From contig NZ_JAPNTZ010000005.1 of NCBI RefSeq assembly GCF_026626335.1, positions 62,001-126,000 on the forward strand: a stretch of DNA of 64,000 nucleotides, given 5' to 3'. The translations under genes and the position numbers were made by a program. Each line of letters opens with the position of its first letter. Positions within the stretch are counted from its first letter, which is position 1. Shown here piece by piece: positions 43,461-52,388 of this stretch. Under the pieces are notes generated by a model. The model was not told the DNA's origin. It searched no databases and was given only the letters and a program-made list of their open reading frames with translations. The stretch comes from Paractinoplanes pyxinae. GTDB lineage: Bacteria > Actinomycetota > Actinomycetes > Mycobacteriales > Micromonosporaceae.

Positions 43461-45491
43461 ATGTTCAGCGGCATGGACGACATCGACTGGGGCCGGATGC
43501 GGCACGCCTACGGCCCGGCGACCCAGGTGCCGGGCTGGGTGCGCGGCCTGGTCGACCTCGATCCCGCGGTGCGCGAGGAGTCGCTGGACGCCATGTACGG
43601 CGCCGTCCACCACCAGGGCGACGTCTACAAATGCACCGTCGAGGCCGTGCCGTTCCTGCTCAAGGCCCTGACCACGCCGTCACCGGGCTCGGATACGACC
43701 GCCACACCGTCGTCACCCGGCCGGCCGGGCGCCACACCGTCGTCACCCGGCCGGCCGGGCGCCACACCGTCGTCACCCGGCCGGCTGGGCGCCGCGTCAT
43801 CGACGGCCGCGTCGCCGCTGCCGGGCCGGCATGGCATAGCGGAGTTGCTGGCGAGCATCGCGGGAGCCGAGCTCGGCGACGGTGGCGCGATGGACCGGCG
43901 CATCCGGAAGGCCCGCAAGCTGATCGCGGCGGCCGCGCCCGCACTGGCCGTCCTCGCCGCCGACCCCGATCCGGCCGTGCGCGCGGCCATGGCCAAGCTG
44001 TTGCCGGAGGACGTGCTGCTCGATCGTCTCGCGGTGGAGGACGACCCGGTCGTTCTGCGGGCGCTGCTCGACGGTCTCAGCGAGACCGACGTCCCCACCG
44101 ATTTGCTGCTGGCCGCCGCCGCGAACTCGCTGCTGGCGTCGACCTCGGTGGCCGCGCTGGTGGCCGTGGCCCGCAAGGATCCGGAACAGGTCCCGGCCGA
44201 CGAGCTGGCGTCCCGGCTGGAGCGGGCGTATGCGGAGGAAGCCGAACCGGCAGCGTCCGCGGGCTTTCGCACCGACACGTTGATCGGCTCGGTGCGGGTG
44301 GCCACCGAGAAGCTGGACGCGGGCCGCCGCGCTCCGCACGCCGCGAGGCTGATCGATCAGCTGACCGACGCGCTCGGACCGCGCGTTCCGCTCAGGATCG
44401 AGATGCTCGAGCAGCTTCTGCGCTCACCACACGCCGACATCGTGCAGGACGCGCTGTTCGGCACCGGCAAACTGATCGACCGGTGGCGCGGCGACTACCG
44501 CGTACTCGTCCACCTGGTCGCCGGTCATCTGACCCACCCGGACGGGCGGATCAGGGACCAGGCAGCCCGCCTGCTGAGTCACTGGTATCCGCTGACCGCG
44601 CCGGTCGCCGATCCGGTGCACGCCGCGCTCGTCGCGCTGCCCGACTGGCTCGTCCGCTATCAGTCGGGGCCGCCGGGACTGCACCCGGCGGTCGAGATCC
44701 TGGGGGCGCTCGGTGATGAGCGAGCGTTGCCGTACCTGCTCGAAACGCTCACTTTCGATCAGCGCCCGCGCAGCACGCCCGGCCTGCTCGCTCACTACCC
44801 GCAGGCGGCGATCGAGGCGATCCTGCCGTTGCTGCCGTCGCCGGACTTCCACGCCGTGCTCCGGGCGGCCGGTCCGGCGGCCGCGCCCGCCGTGCCGGCC
44901 CTGCTCGAGATGCCGCTCGACGACGCCGCGGCCCTGACCCTCGGCGCCATCGGGCCGGCCGCCTCGGTGGCGGTGCCGGCGCTGCGGGCAGCGGCTTCGG
45001 GCACTGAGGAACGGCTGGCGGTCAACGCCGCCGGGGCGCTGTGGCGGATCCTCGGCGACCCGGACGTTCTCCCGCTGCTCGTGGACCAGCTGGGCGGCCG
45101 GGCCACCGTCAACGCGCTCGAACAGATCGGCGCGATGGGCCCCGCCGCCTCCGCCGCTGTCCCGGCGGTCCGGCCCTTCCTGGACGGCGACGCCCAGGCC
45201 TGGTGGCTGCCGACGCGGGCCGCGATCGCCCTGTGGCGGCTCACCTCCGAGCCCGGCCGCGCGCTTCCCGTGCTGACCGCGGCCTGGAACGCCAACCCGC
45301 ACACCCGTCCGGCCATCGCCGACGCCGCCTCCGGCCCGCTGGCCGCCGGCTTGGCCCCGCTCTTCCAGGCCGAACTCGATCGCCCTCAACGCCACGGCGT
45401 CTCCAGCACCACCTGGTCGAGCAACCAGGTCGCCACCGACGAGCGTCTGACCGCGCGGTTGCGAACCTTTGTGCAGCCTCGCGCGTCTTGA
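43461..45491 (+). CDS. HEAT-repeat protein of unknown function
   Basis: A 676-aa protein of tandem HEAT/PBS-lyase-like helical repeats (AVPFLLKAL, AAAPAVPALLEMPLDDAAALTLGAIGPAASVAVPALRAAA, ALEQIGAMGPAASAAVPAVRPFL). Such proteins act as scaffolds or sit in immunity-type loci; no partner is visible. Residues 81-110 are three exact 10-aa units (ATPSSPGRPG) from a 30-bp tandem repeat, inserted after the first repeat. TACGAT (43449-43454) ends six bases before the ATG, so a leaderless mRNA is expected. It lies directly downstream of the DevR-like regulator but has its own promoter. Confidence 0.83.
   Translation: MFSGMDDIDWGRMRHAYGPATQVPGWVRGLVDLDPAVREESLDAMYGAVHHQGDVYKCTVEAVPFLLKALTTPSPGSDTTATPSSPGRPGATPSSPGRPGATPSSPGRLGAASSTAASPLPGRHGIAELLASIAGAELGDGGAMDRRIRKARKLIAAAAPALAVLAADPDPAVRAAMAKLLPEDVLLDRLAVEDDPVVLRALLDGLSETDVPTDLLLAAAANSLLASTSVAALVAVARKDPEQVPADELASRLERAYAEEAEPAASAGFRTDTLIGSVRVATEKLDAGRRAPHAARLIDQLTDALGPRVPLRIEMLEQLLRSPHADIVQDALFGTGKLIDRWRGDYRVLVHLVAGHLTHPDGRIRDQAARLLSHWYPLTAPVADPVHAALVALPDWLVRYQSGPPGLHPAVEILGALGDERALPYLLETLTFDQRPRSTPGLLAHYPQAAIEAILPLLPSPDFHAVLRAAGPAAAPAVPALLEMPLDDAAALTLGAIGPAASVAVPALRAAASGTEERLAVNAAGALWRILGDPDVLPLLVDQLGGRATVNALEQIGAMGPAASAAVPAVRPFLDGDAQAWWLPTRAAIALWRLTSEPGRALPVLTAAWNANPHTRPAIADAASGPLAAGLAPLFQAELDRPQRHGVSSTTWSSNQVATDERLTARLRTFVQPRAS
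43701..43790 (+). repeat. 30-bp tandem repeat x3 inside the HEAT gene
   Basis: Units at 43701, 43731 and 43761, each starting GCCACACCGTCGTCACCCGG. The first two are identical; the third differs by one base (GGCTGGGC). The 30-bp length keeps the frame. Confidence 0.95.
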
Positions 45492-45517
45492 GGATATGAC
45501 ACGACAGAGGATGGCCG

Positions 45518-46024
45518 ATGGCACGCGGTGACGCGGAGTTCTCGGAGTTCGCAGCGGCCGGGTTCCACCGGCTCCGGCGGGCCGCCTTCCTGCTCACCGG
45601 CAACGAGCAGCAGGCCGAGGACGCGGCCCAGGCGGCGCTGGTCAAGACGTACGCGGCGTGGCGCCGGGTCCGGCGGCAGGACCCCTACGCGTACGCGCGA
45701 AAGGTCATGGTCAATCACCTGAAGGACCAGTGGCGCCGGCCGTTGCGCGAGCACGCCCACGACCACCTGCCGGAACGCGCGTCCGCGCAGGACGTGGCGG
45801 GCGACGTGACCGACCAGCGCTGGTTGCTGGCCGCGCTGAGCGACCTGGCCGATCGCGAACGGGCGGTCGTCGTGCTGCGGCACTACTTCGACCTGAGCGA
45901 GAAGGAGGTCGCGGCCGAACTGGGCGTGGCCGTCGGGACCGTCAAGAGCCTCAACTCGCGGGCGCTGAGCAAGCTGCGGGTCACCCTCACCCCGTCCGAC
46001 CTCGTAGGCAATGGAGCTGTGTGA
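45518..46024 (+). CDS. SigE-family RNA polymerase sigma factor
   Basis: A 168-aa ECF-type sigma factor of the SigE (TIGR02983-like) group common in actinomycetes. Region 2 is FHRLRRAAFLLTGNEQQAEDAAQAALVKTYAAWRRV ... DPYAYARKVMVNHLKDQWRR and region 4 is LADRERAVVVLRHYFDLSEKEVAAELGVAVGTVKSLNSRALSKLR. AGAGG precedes the ATG at 45518 by seven bases. The stop overlaps the start of the next gene (TGATG), the usual pairing with a membrane anti-sigma or sensor protein. Confidence 0.92.
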   Translation: MARGDAEFSEFAAAGFHRLRRAAFLLTGNEQQAEDAAQAALVKTYAAWRRVRRQDPYAYARKVMVNHLKDQWRRPLREHAHDHLPERASAQDVAGDVTDQRWLLAALSDLADRERAVVVLRHYFDLSEKEVAAELGVAVGTVKSLNSRALSKLRVTLTPSDLVGNGAV

Positions 46025-46773
46025 TGACCGACCTCGACACCTTCCGGAACGCCCTGCGGCAGCCCGGCGAGGGCCGCCCGCCCGCGCTCGGCGACATCAT
46101 GAAGGCGGGCCGCCGTCTGCGCCGCCGTCGTCTCGCCACCGCCTCGGTTGCCGCGACGGTGCTGGCAGCCGCGGTCGCCACCACCGTCGCCGTCTGGCCG
46201 GCGCAAACTCCCGAGCGGGTCGGGGGTGCGTGGCCCGCCGCGGCGGTCAAGCCCGACGGCTCGTGGGGGCAGCCGGTGGCCACCGGCCTGCGGAGCAAGG
46301 ACCGCGACGTCGTGGTCACGGCCTTCCACAACGTGAACCCGGCCTACCCGGACATCACCTTCGGCGTACGCGCCTGCGCCGCCGACCTCGACGGCGACCT
46401 GGCCCCCTGCCACAACCAGTTCGACGACGTGGCCCCCGACCGCAGCCCCGGCTTCCACGCCATCGGCCTGCCCTCGAACCTCGACTACTACGACCTGCCC
46501 ATGTACGGCTATTACGTCGGCCCCGCCACGAAGATCACCGTCGAGTCGCGGGGCAAGCTGGTGACCGCGCAGACCGCCGTCTGGAGCGAGGACCCGGACG
46601 TCGTCCTGTTCTGGTTCACCTTCGACGACGTCTACCTCAAGCCCGACAAGAACAGCCCCGCTTACAAGGAGGGCAAGGTGACGCCGGGCGAGCTGCCCGA
46701 CGTCGAGAACTGGACCGCCTACGACGCCGACGGCCGGAAACTGCCCGTGGGCAAGCCCTTCGTCATCGGCTGA
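46024..46773 (+). CDS. Single-pass membrane protein paired with SigE sigma factor
   Basis: A 249-aa protein. A cytoplasmic N terminus (TDLDTFRNALRQPGEGRPPALGDIMKAGRRLRRRR, helical) precedes one membrane helix (LATASVAATVLAAAVATTVAVW) and an extracellular domain of about 180 residues with two cysteines (ACAADLDGDLAPCHN). The genetic overlap (TGATG) and layout fit an anti-sigma factor or sensor for the preceding SigE-family factor. However, no zinc-binding HXXXCXXC anti-sigma motif is present, so the mechanism is unclear. Confidence 0.75.
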   Translation: MTDLDTFRNALRQPGEGRPPALGDIMKAGRRLRRRRLATASVAATVLAAAVATTVAVWPAQTPERVGGAWPAAAVKPDGSWGQPVATGLRSKDRDVVVTAFHNVNPAYPDITFGVRACAADLDGDLAPCHNQFDDVAPDRSPGFHAIGLPSNLDYYDLPMYGYYVGPATKITVESRGKLVTAQTAVWSEDPDVVLFWFTFDDVYLKPDKNSPAYKEGKVTPGELPDVENWTAYDADGRKLPVGKPFVIG

Positions 46774-46793
46774 GGCCCGCGTTAGCGTGGGGC

Positions 46794-47519
46794 GTGACGA
46801 CGATTCTGGTTCCGTATCACGGCAACGAGCGCTTTCCCGACGACACGATTCCCGTCCGGCCCGACGTCACGGTTGATCCGGAGCTCGAAGGCGACGACTG
46901 GGAGCAACTGGCCCGCTTGAACAACGCGACGGCCGAAGCCGTGGCGGCCGCGGGCGACCGCCCGCTGGTGTTCTCGGGCGACTGCCTGATCGCCGGCGGG
47001 GTGGTCGCCGGCCTGCAGCGGGCGGGCGTGGACCCGGCCATCGTGTGGTTCGACGGCCACGGCGACGTCCACACCCTCGAGACGACCACGTCCGGCTACC
47101 TGGGCGGGCTCTCGCTACGACTGGTCAACGGGGCCCATCCCGAACTCTACGCCGACCGCATCGGACTGCGCCCGATCGCCCCGGAACGGGCCGTGCTGGC
47201 CGACGCCCGGGACCTCGACCCGGCCGAGGCGGCCTACCTGCTCACGTCGGCGACCCGGCGCCTGACCGTGCCCGAGGTCGACCCGGACACCGTCCCGCCG
47301 GGCCCGCTGCTGGTCCACGTGGACGCCGACGTTCTCGACGCCGACGAGCTGCCCGGTCTGCGCTTCCCCGTGCCGGGCGGTCCTTCCACGGGCGACCTGC
47401 TGGCCGCCTGCGAACGACTGCTGGCCACGGGCCGGGTGGCGGCCCTCCACGTGGCGTGCACGTGGCACTCACCGGCCAGTGCCCTCCACGCGGAGCTTTT
47501 GCGGGCACTGGCCGGATGA
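46794..47519 (+). CDS. Arginase/agmatinase-fold protein
   Basis: A 241-aa member of the ureohydrolase superfamily. Two metal-binding segments are visible: DGHGDVHT and HVDADVLDADELPG, plus the GDCLIAGGVVAGLQ motif near the N terminus. Arginases have H-D-H-D and D-x-D; here the pattern supports a dinuclear Mn site. It is shorter than true arginases (about 300 aa), so the substrate may differ from arginine. TAGCGT (46783-46788) ends five bases before the GTG, so a leaderless message is likely. Confidence 0.85.
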   Translation: MTTILVPYHGNERFPDDTIPVRPDVTVDPELEGDDWEQLARLNNATAEAVAAAGDRPLVFSGDCLIAGGVVAGLQRAGVDPAIVWFDGHGDVHTLETTTSGYLGGLSLRLVNGAHPELYADRIGLRPIAPERAVLADARDLDPAEAAYLLTSATRRLTVPEVDPDTVPPGPLLVHVDADVLDADELPGLRFPVPGGPSTGDLLAACERLLATGRVAALHVACTWHSPASALHAELLRALAG

Positions 47520-47532
47520 GCCGCCGGAACGC

Positions 47533-48966
47533 TTACCAGCGCAGGTAGTTGTCCTGCGTCTGGGCGTTGAACGTGTCCGTGCGGAAGAACTTCGCGATGT
47601 TGGTGCGCGGATCCTTCAGCTCGAGCACGTCGACACCCTTGGTGATGTCGTTCGAGTAGATGTGGCCGTTGTACCAGTACGCCGACCAGGAACCGCCGCC
47701 CGTCAGCGTGTCCAGGGAAAGCGGGCCGCGCTCCCAGTACGCGATCTCTTTGGGCCGCCGCGAGTCGGTGAAGTCCCAGACCGAGACGCCGCCGAGGTAC
47801 CACGCCTGCACCATGATGTCGCGTCCGGGAACCGGGATCAGCGAGCCGTTGTGGGCCACGCAGACCTCGGTGTCGGCGTTGTAGCGGGGGATCTTGTAGT
47901 AGCTGCGGAAGGCCAGCTTCCGCTTGTTCCCCTTGCCGACGATGTCGTAGATGGCGTCGGCGCCGCGGTTGGGGCCGATGGCCGCGTTGCAGGTGGCCGC
48001 GCCGCCGCCACCGAGCTCGTCGGTGAAGACGACCTTGGTGCCGCTGTTGTTGAAGGTGGCCGAGTGCCAGAACGCGAAGTTGACCTCGTCGCGGACCGTG
48101 TTGATGATGCGCGGCTTGGCCCGGTTCGAGATGTCGAACAGCACGCCGTCACCCATGCAGGCGCCGGCCGCGAGGTCCTTCTCGGCGTACACGGTGATGT
48201 CGTGGCAACCCGTGGTCTCGCTGCCGCTGTCGCTGCCGGGGAAGCCGCCGTCCGGGAAGACGACCGGCGTCGCCACCACCGCGGCCGCCGCCGGGTTGCG
48301 CAGCGGCACCTTGACGATGGAGATCTTGTCGTGCGGGAGCGCGCAGTTGGGCAGGTCGACGCCGGCCAGGTTGTACGACGACACGTACAGGTAGACGGCC
48401 TTCTCGCCGCGCTTGCCGGGCACCAGCGTCTGCGTGTGCGAGCCGCAGTCCGTCTTGACCGACTTCAGGTACTTGGGCGTCAGCGGGTTGCTGATGTCGA
48501 AGACCTTGATGCCTTCCCAGCGGTCGCCCGGCACCTCGGCCGTCGACGCCGCGTTGTCGCAGGTGTCGTTCGTCCGCTGCGAGTCGGTGCCCAGGAAGAG
48601 CAGGTTGCCGCTGACCGAGATGTCGTTCTGCGAGCCCGGGCAGAGCACCTGCGCGGCCACCGTCGGCGCCTTGGGGTTCTTGACGTCGTACACGTAGAAG
48701 CCGTTGTAGTTGCCGCCGTACGCGTACCGGCCCTGGAACGCCCAATCGGTGTTCGTGCCGGTCAGCGGGCCCGACTTGTCGAGGTGCGCGATCTGCTTGA
48801 GGTTCGGGCTGCTGACGATCTCGTCGATGCCCGGTATCGTGTTGCCACCGACGGGTGTCTGCGCCGCGCTGCTCCCCGGAGCTGTCAGCAGGCCGGCGAT
48901 CAGTGCGAACGCACTCACGGCGGCCAAGCGCTTGAGCATCCGCCCTCGTGGGGCAGTGTGCTTCAT
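47533..48966 (-). CDS. Secreted LVIVD-repeat (beta-propeller) protein
   Basis: A 477-aa exported protein. A signal peptide (MLKRLAAVSAFALIAGLLTA-PGSSAA) is followed by repeated LVIVD-like blades (GFYVYDVKNPKAPTVAAQVL, GIKVFDISNPLTPKYLKSV, GVLFDISNRAKPRIINTV, GVSVWDFTDSRRPKEIAYWE, GVDVLELKDPRTNIAKF). The many cysteines (for example GCHD, DTCDN, ACMGDG) suggest disulfides or metal ligation. Function unknown. ATG at 48966 with GGAGG upstream. It is divergent from the DUF305 gene, and the two families often occur together (recollection, not verified here). Confidence 0.88.
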   Translation of the reverse strand: MKHTAPRGRMLKRLAAVSAFALIAGLLTAPGSSAAQTPVGGNTIPGIDEIVSSPNLKQIAHLDKSGPLTGTNTDWAFQGRYAYGGNYNGFYVYDVKNPKAPTVAAQVLCPGSQNDISVSGNLLFLGTDSQRTNDTCDNAASTAEVPGDRWEGIKVFDISNPLTPKYLKSVKTDCGSHTQTLVPGKRGEKAVYLYVSSYNLAGVDLPNCALPHDKISIVKVPLRNPAAAAVVATPVVFPDGGFPGSDSGSETTGCHDITVYAEKDLAAGACMGDGVLFDISNRAKPRIINTVRDEVNFAFWHSATFNNSGTKVVFTDELGGGGAATCNAAIGPNRGADAIYDIVGKGNKRKLAFRSYYKIPRYNADTEVCVAHNGSLIPVPGRDIMVQAWYLGGVSVWDFTDSRRPKEIAYWERGPLSLDTLTGGGSWSAYWYNGHIYSNDITKGVDVLELKDPRTNIAKFFRTDTFNAQTQDNYLRW

Positions 48967-49092
48967 GGGTCTCCCTCCCTTGACGCATCCCGCGGCGAGG
49001 TGGCGACGCACGATGCGTATTCATCTTTGTCGCTACAGTAGTGGCCGCGGGCGGATCCGGGAACATATTGGACGATCTATACGGGAGGCTCG

Positions 49093-49764
49093 GTGGGTCG
49101 GGTCAGGACATCGACACTCGTCGCGGTCATGGTCGTGCTGGCCGGGGCGGTGACGGTGGCGGTCGCGGCCAACATGGGCTCCGGCGGTTCCGCCGCGGCG
49201 CCCCGCCCAAGCGTCAGCGCCGCGCCGCCGCACCGGGTGGTGCTGCCCGGGGCGCCCGGTGACGAGGCCGTCGTGAGCGATTCCGACGCCGTGAAGGCGC
49301 CCGACGGGTCGACCTACAACGGCATCGACACCACGTTCGTACACATGATGATCGTTCACCACCAGCAGGCGATCGAAATGGCGAAACTCGCGCCCGACCG
49401 GGCCGCCAACGAGCGCCTGGGCGCCTTGGCCGATCGGATCGCCGCGGCCCAGCCCTTTGAGATCAATTTCCTGCGTACGTGGTTGAAGGAACGAAGTCTG
49501 CCGGAGAACGACCCGGCGCATGACCACAAAGCGATGCCCGGCATGCAGAGCGACGCCGACATGGCCGCCTTGGCCGCCTCCACCGGCGCCGCCTTCGACA
49601 CCAAGTTCGCGGCGATGATGACCGATCACCACCGCGGCGCCCTGCGCATGGCGGCCGACGTGATCAAGGGCGGCAGCGACGAGAAGCTGCGCGAGGTGGC
49701 CAACGAGATGGCCGTGGAACAGGGAAGCGAGATCCGGCGCCTGGCCCAAGTGACTGCCGGGTAA
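49093..49764 (+). CDS. Exported DUF305 protein
   Basis: A 223-aa protein with an N-terminal membrane helix (RTSTLVAVMVVLAGAVTVAVAA), a Ser/Pro-rich spacer and a DUF305 four-helix domain. The domain holds two HH motifs (TFVHMMIVHHQQAIEMAKLA and FAAMMTDHHRGALRMAADV) with methionine-rich surroundings (HKAMPGMQSDADMAA), the expected metal ligands, probably copper. The GTG at 49093 follows GGGAGG. It is divergent from the LVIVD-repeat protein; the 126-bp gap should hold both promoters. Confidence 0.88.
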   Translation: MGRVRTSTLVAVMVVLAGAVTVAVAANMGSGGSAAAPRPSVSAAPPHRVVLPGAPGDEAVVSDSDAVKAPDGSTYNGIDTTFVHMMIVHHQQAIEMAKLAPDRAANERLGALADRIAAAQPFEINFLRTWLKERSLPENDPAHDHKAMPGMQSDADMAALAASTGAAFDTKFAAMMTDHHRGALRMAADVIKGGSDEKLREVANEMAVEQGSEIRRLAQVTAG

Positions 49765-49773
49765 CATCTCGCC

Positions 49774-50886
49774 ATGCGTACGGCATTGACCGACCTGCTC
49801 GGCGTCGAACACCCGATCGTCGGCTTCAACCGATCCCCCGCCGTGGTCGCGGCGGTCACCAATGCGGGCGGCTTCGGCGTGCTCGCCGCCTCGGTCTACG
49901 GCCCCGAGGAGCTCGACGCCCAGCTCACCTGGATCGAGGAGCAGGTCGAGGGCAAGCCGTACGGGGTCGACCTGCTGGTGCCCGAGAAGTTCGTGCCCGG
50001 CGACCCGGACGACCTGGTGGCCAGCATGCGCGCCCAGATCCCCGAGGAGCACTTCGCGTTCGTCCGCGAACTGCTCGAGAAGTACGACATCCCGCCCGCC
50101 GCCACGGTCGATCATCAGCAGGTCGCGGCCTCGCTGACCACTCCGGGCGCGATCGCGCTGCTGGACACCGCGTTCAAGCACCGCATCTCGCTGATCGCCA
50201 GCGCGCTCGGCACCCCGCCGCCCGAGCTGGTGGCGCGGGCCAAGGAGCTCGGGGTCGTCACGGCGGCCCTGGTCGGGCAGGCCAAGCACGCCGAGCGGCA
50301 GATCGCGGCCGGCGTCGACGTGCTGGTCGCGCAGGGCACCGAGGCCGGCGGCCACACCGGCACGATCGCCACCATGGTGCTCACGCCCGAGATCGTCGAC
50401 ATCGCCGGCGACCGGCCGGTGCTCGCGGCGGGCGGCATCGCGGACGGGCGGCAGATGGCGGCGGCGCTCGCGCTGGGGGCGGCCGGGGTGTGGTGCGGCT
50501 CGGTGTGGCTGTCCAGCGAAGAGGATGTGGCCGTCCAGGCGATCAAGAGCAAGTTCCTGGCGGCGAGCTCGGCCGATACCTTGCGCTCCCCCACGCGTAC
50601 GGGGAAACCGGCCCGGCAATTGCGAACGGCGTGGCACGACGAGTGGGCGGCGCCCGGCAGCCCCGCCCCGTTGCCCCTACCGCTGCAGCCGATGCTGGTC
50701 GACGAGGCCTGGCAGCGGATCGACGCCGCGGCCGAGGCCGGGCACCAGGGCGCGCTCGAACTCGAGTCGTTCTTCGTCGGGCAGGTCGTCGGATCGTTCC
50801 GTGACATCCGCCCGGCCGGCGAGATCACCCGCACGATGGCGGCCGACTGCGCGGCCCGGATCCGCGAGCTCGCCGGGCGTCTCTGA
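49774..50886 (+). CDS. Nitronate monooxygenase-family flavoprotein
   Basis: A 370-aa TIM-barrel FMN enzyme of the 2-nitropropane dioxygenase/enoyl reductase group. Markers are ALTDLLGVEHPIVGFNRSPAV, the FMN loop GTEAGGHTG, VLAAGGIADGRQMAAALALGAAGVWCGSVWLSS and the later ASSADTLRSPTRTGKPARQLR. TAACAT (49762-49767) ends six bases before the ATG, indicating a leaderless promoter. The stop overlaps the thiolase-like gene by one base (TGATGA), making an operon that also includes the following membrane protein. It could act on a ketone-, nitro- or enoyl-type substrate. Confidence 0.9.
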   Translation: MRTALTDLLGVEHPIVGFNRSPAVVAAVTNAGGFGVLAASVYGPEELDAQLTWIEEQVEGKPYGVDLLVPEKFVPGDPDDLVASMRAQIPEEHFAFVRELLEKYDIPPAATVDHQQVAASLTTPGAIALLDTAFKHRISLIASALGTPPPELVARAKELGVVTAALVGQAKHAERQIAAGVDVLVAQGTEAGGHTGTIATMVLTPEIVDIAGDRPVLAAGGIADGRQMAAALALGAAGVWCGSVWLSSEEDVAVQAIKSKFLAASSADTLRSPTRTGKPARQLRTAWHDEWAAPGSPAPLPLPLQPMLVDEAWQRIDAAAEAGHQGALELESFFVGQVVGSFRDIRPAGEITRTMAADCAARIRELAGRL

Positions 50887-52388
50887 TGATCGATTCCCGG
50901 ACGCCGGTGCTGGTCGGCGTGGGTCAGGTGTCGGAGCGGCTCGACTCGCCGGGCTATCAGGCGCGCTCGCCGGTCGGCCTGGCCGCCGACGCCGCGCGGG
51001 CCGCCTTGGAAGACGCGGGTGTCCCGGCGTCGGCCGTCGACACGGTGGCCGGGGTGCCGCAGTTCGAGATCTCGCTGCCGTGGGCCACGCCGCTGCTGGG
51101 GTGCTCCGACAATTTCCCGCGCTCGGTGGCCGTACGCCTTGGGGCGACGCCGCGGCGGGCGGTGCTCGAGGTCGGCGGCGGTCAAGCCCCGCAGCACCTG
51201 GTGAACGAGTTCGCGGCGACGATCGCGGCCGGCGACGCCGAAGTTGTGCTGCTGTTCGGATCGGAGGCCATCTCGACGATCGCCGCGCTGGCCGGAACTC
51301 CGTCGCCGCCCGACTTCAGCGAGAGCCCGGGCGGGTCGCTCGAGGCGCGCGGGCACGGGCTCGACGGCATCGTGTCGATGCACCACGTGGCGCACGGGCT
51401 GTCGGACACGCCGTCGCAGTACGCGCTCATCGAGAACGCGCGCCGGGCCCGGCTCAAGATGTCGCGGGAAGACTATGCGAGAGCCATCGGGGAACTGTTC
51501 TCGCCTTTCACCGCGGTCGCGGCAGCCAATCCGCATGCGGCGGCGCCGGTTTTCCGCGACTCCGTTTCGCTGGTGACGCCCACCGCCGCCAACCGGCCGA
51601 TCGCCGACCCGTACACGCGCTATGTGGTGGCGCGCGAGAAGGTGAATCAGGGCGCCGCGGTTCTGCTGATGTCGACCGGGGCAGCGCGGCGTCTCGGCGT
51701 ACCGGAAAGCAATTGGGTCTTTCTGGCCGGGCACGCCGATCTGCGCGAGCGGAATCTGCTCGATCGGGCCGATTACGGCACCTCGCCGGCGGCGGTGCGG
51801 GCGGCCCGGCACGCGCTCGAAGTCGCCGGAATCTCGTCGGATTCGCTGGCCGTTCTGGATCTCTACAGTTGTTACGCGGCACCGGTTTTCATCGTGGCCG
51901 AGGCCTTGGGCATTGCGACCGACGATCCGCGCGGGCTCACGGTCACGGGCGGACTGCCGTTCTTCGGCGGGCCGGGCAACAACTATTCGATGCACGCCAT
52001 CGTGTCGGTGGTCGAACGGGTGCGGTCGGCTCCCGGCTCGTACGGTTTCGTCGGGGCCAACGGCGGCATCATGAGCAAGCACTCGACGGGCGTTTACACC
52101 ACGATTCCGTACGCTTTCCAGCCGTCCCACAGCGAGCGGATCCAAGCCGAACTGGACGCGGCGCCGGCACCGGCCGAGGCGGTGAACGCCGACGGTCCGG
52201 CCGTCATCGAGACCTACACGGTCAAGCATCCGCCGGAGGGCATCGTGCTCGGCCGCCTCGAAAGCGACGGCCGCCGCTTCGTGGCCCGCGCCGACGCCAT
52301 TCTCGACCTGCTCACCGAGGGCGAACCCATCGGCGAACGGGTGACGGTGCGGTCCACGGCCGACGGAAACGCTATTGTGCCCGGGTGA
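50886..52388 (+). CDS. Thiolase-like acetyl-CoA acetyltransferase
   Basis: A 500-aa thiolase-superfamily protein of the SCP-x/acetyl-CoA C-acyltransferase type: RTPVLVGVGQVSERL, LAADAARAALEDAGVPASAVDTVAGVPQ, AGDAEVVLLFGSEA, LDLYSCYAAPVFIVAEALGI and GGLPFFGGPGNNYSMHAIVSVVE. The latter carries the GGG-like histidine loop, and a second domain runs to the end. The SCYAAP cysteine may be the second catalytic Cys; the first Cys (usually near residue 90) is not obvious, so it may be a non-classical thiolase. Overlaps the preceding gene by one base and the next gene by four (GTGA). Confidence 0.85.
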   Translation: MIDSRTPVLVGVGQVSERLDSPGYQARSPVGLAADAARAALEDAGVPASAVDTVAGVPQFEISLPWATPLLGCSDNFPRSVAVRLGATPRRAVLEVGGGQAPQHLVNEFAATIAAGDAEVVLLFGSEAISTIAALAGTPSPPDFSESPGGSLEARGHGLDGIVSMHHVAHGLSDTPSQYALIENARRARLKMSREDYARAIGELFSPFTAVAAANPHAAAPVFRDSVSLVTPTAANRPIADPYTRYVVAREKVNQGAAVLLMSTGAARRLGVPESNWVFLAGHADLRERNLLDRADYGTSPAAVRAARHALEVAGISSDSLAVLDLYSCYAAPVFIVAEALGIATDDPRGLTVTGGLPFFGGPGNNYSMHAIVSVVERVRSAPGSYGFVGANGGIMSKHSTGVYTTIPYAFQPSHSERIQAELDAAPAPAEAVNADGPAVIETYTVKHPPEGIVLGRLESDGRRFVARADAILDLLTEGEPIGERVTVRSTADGNAIVPG

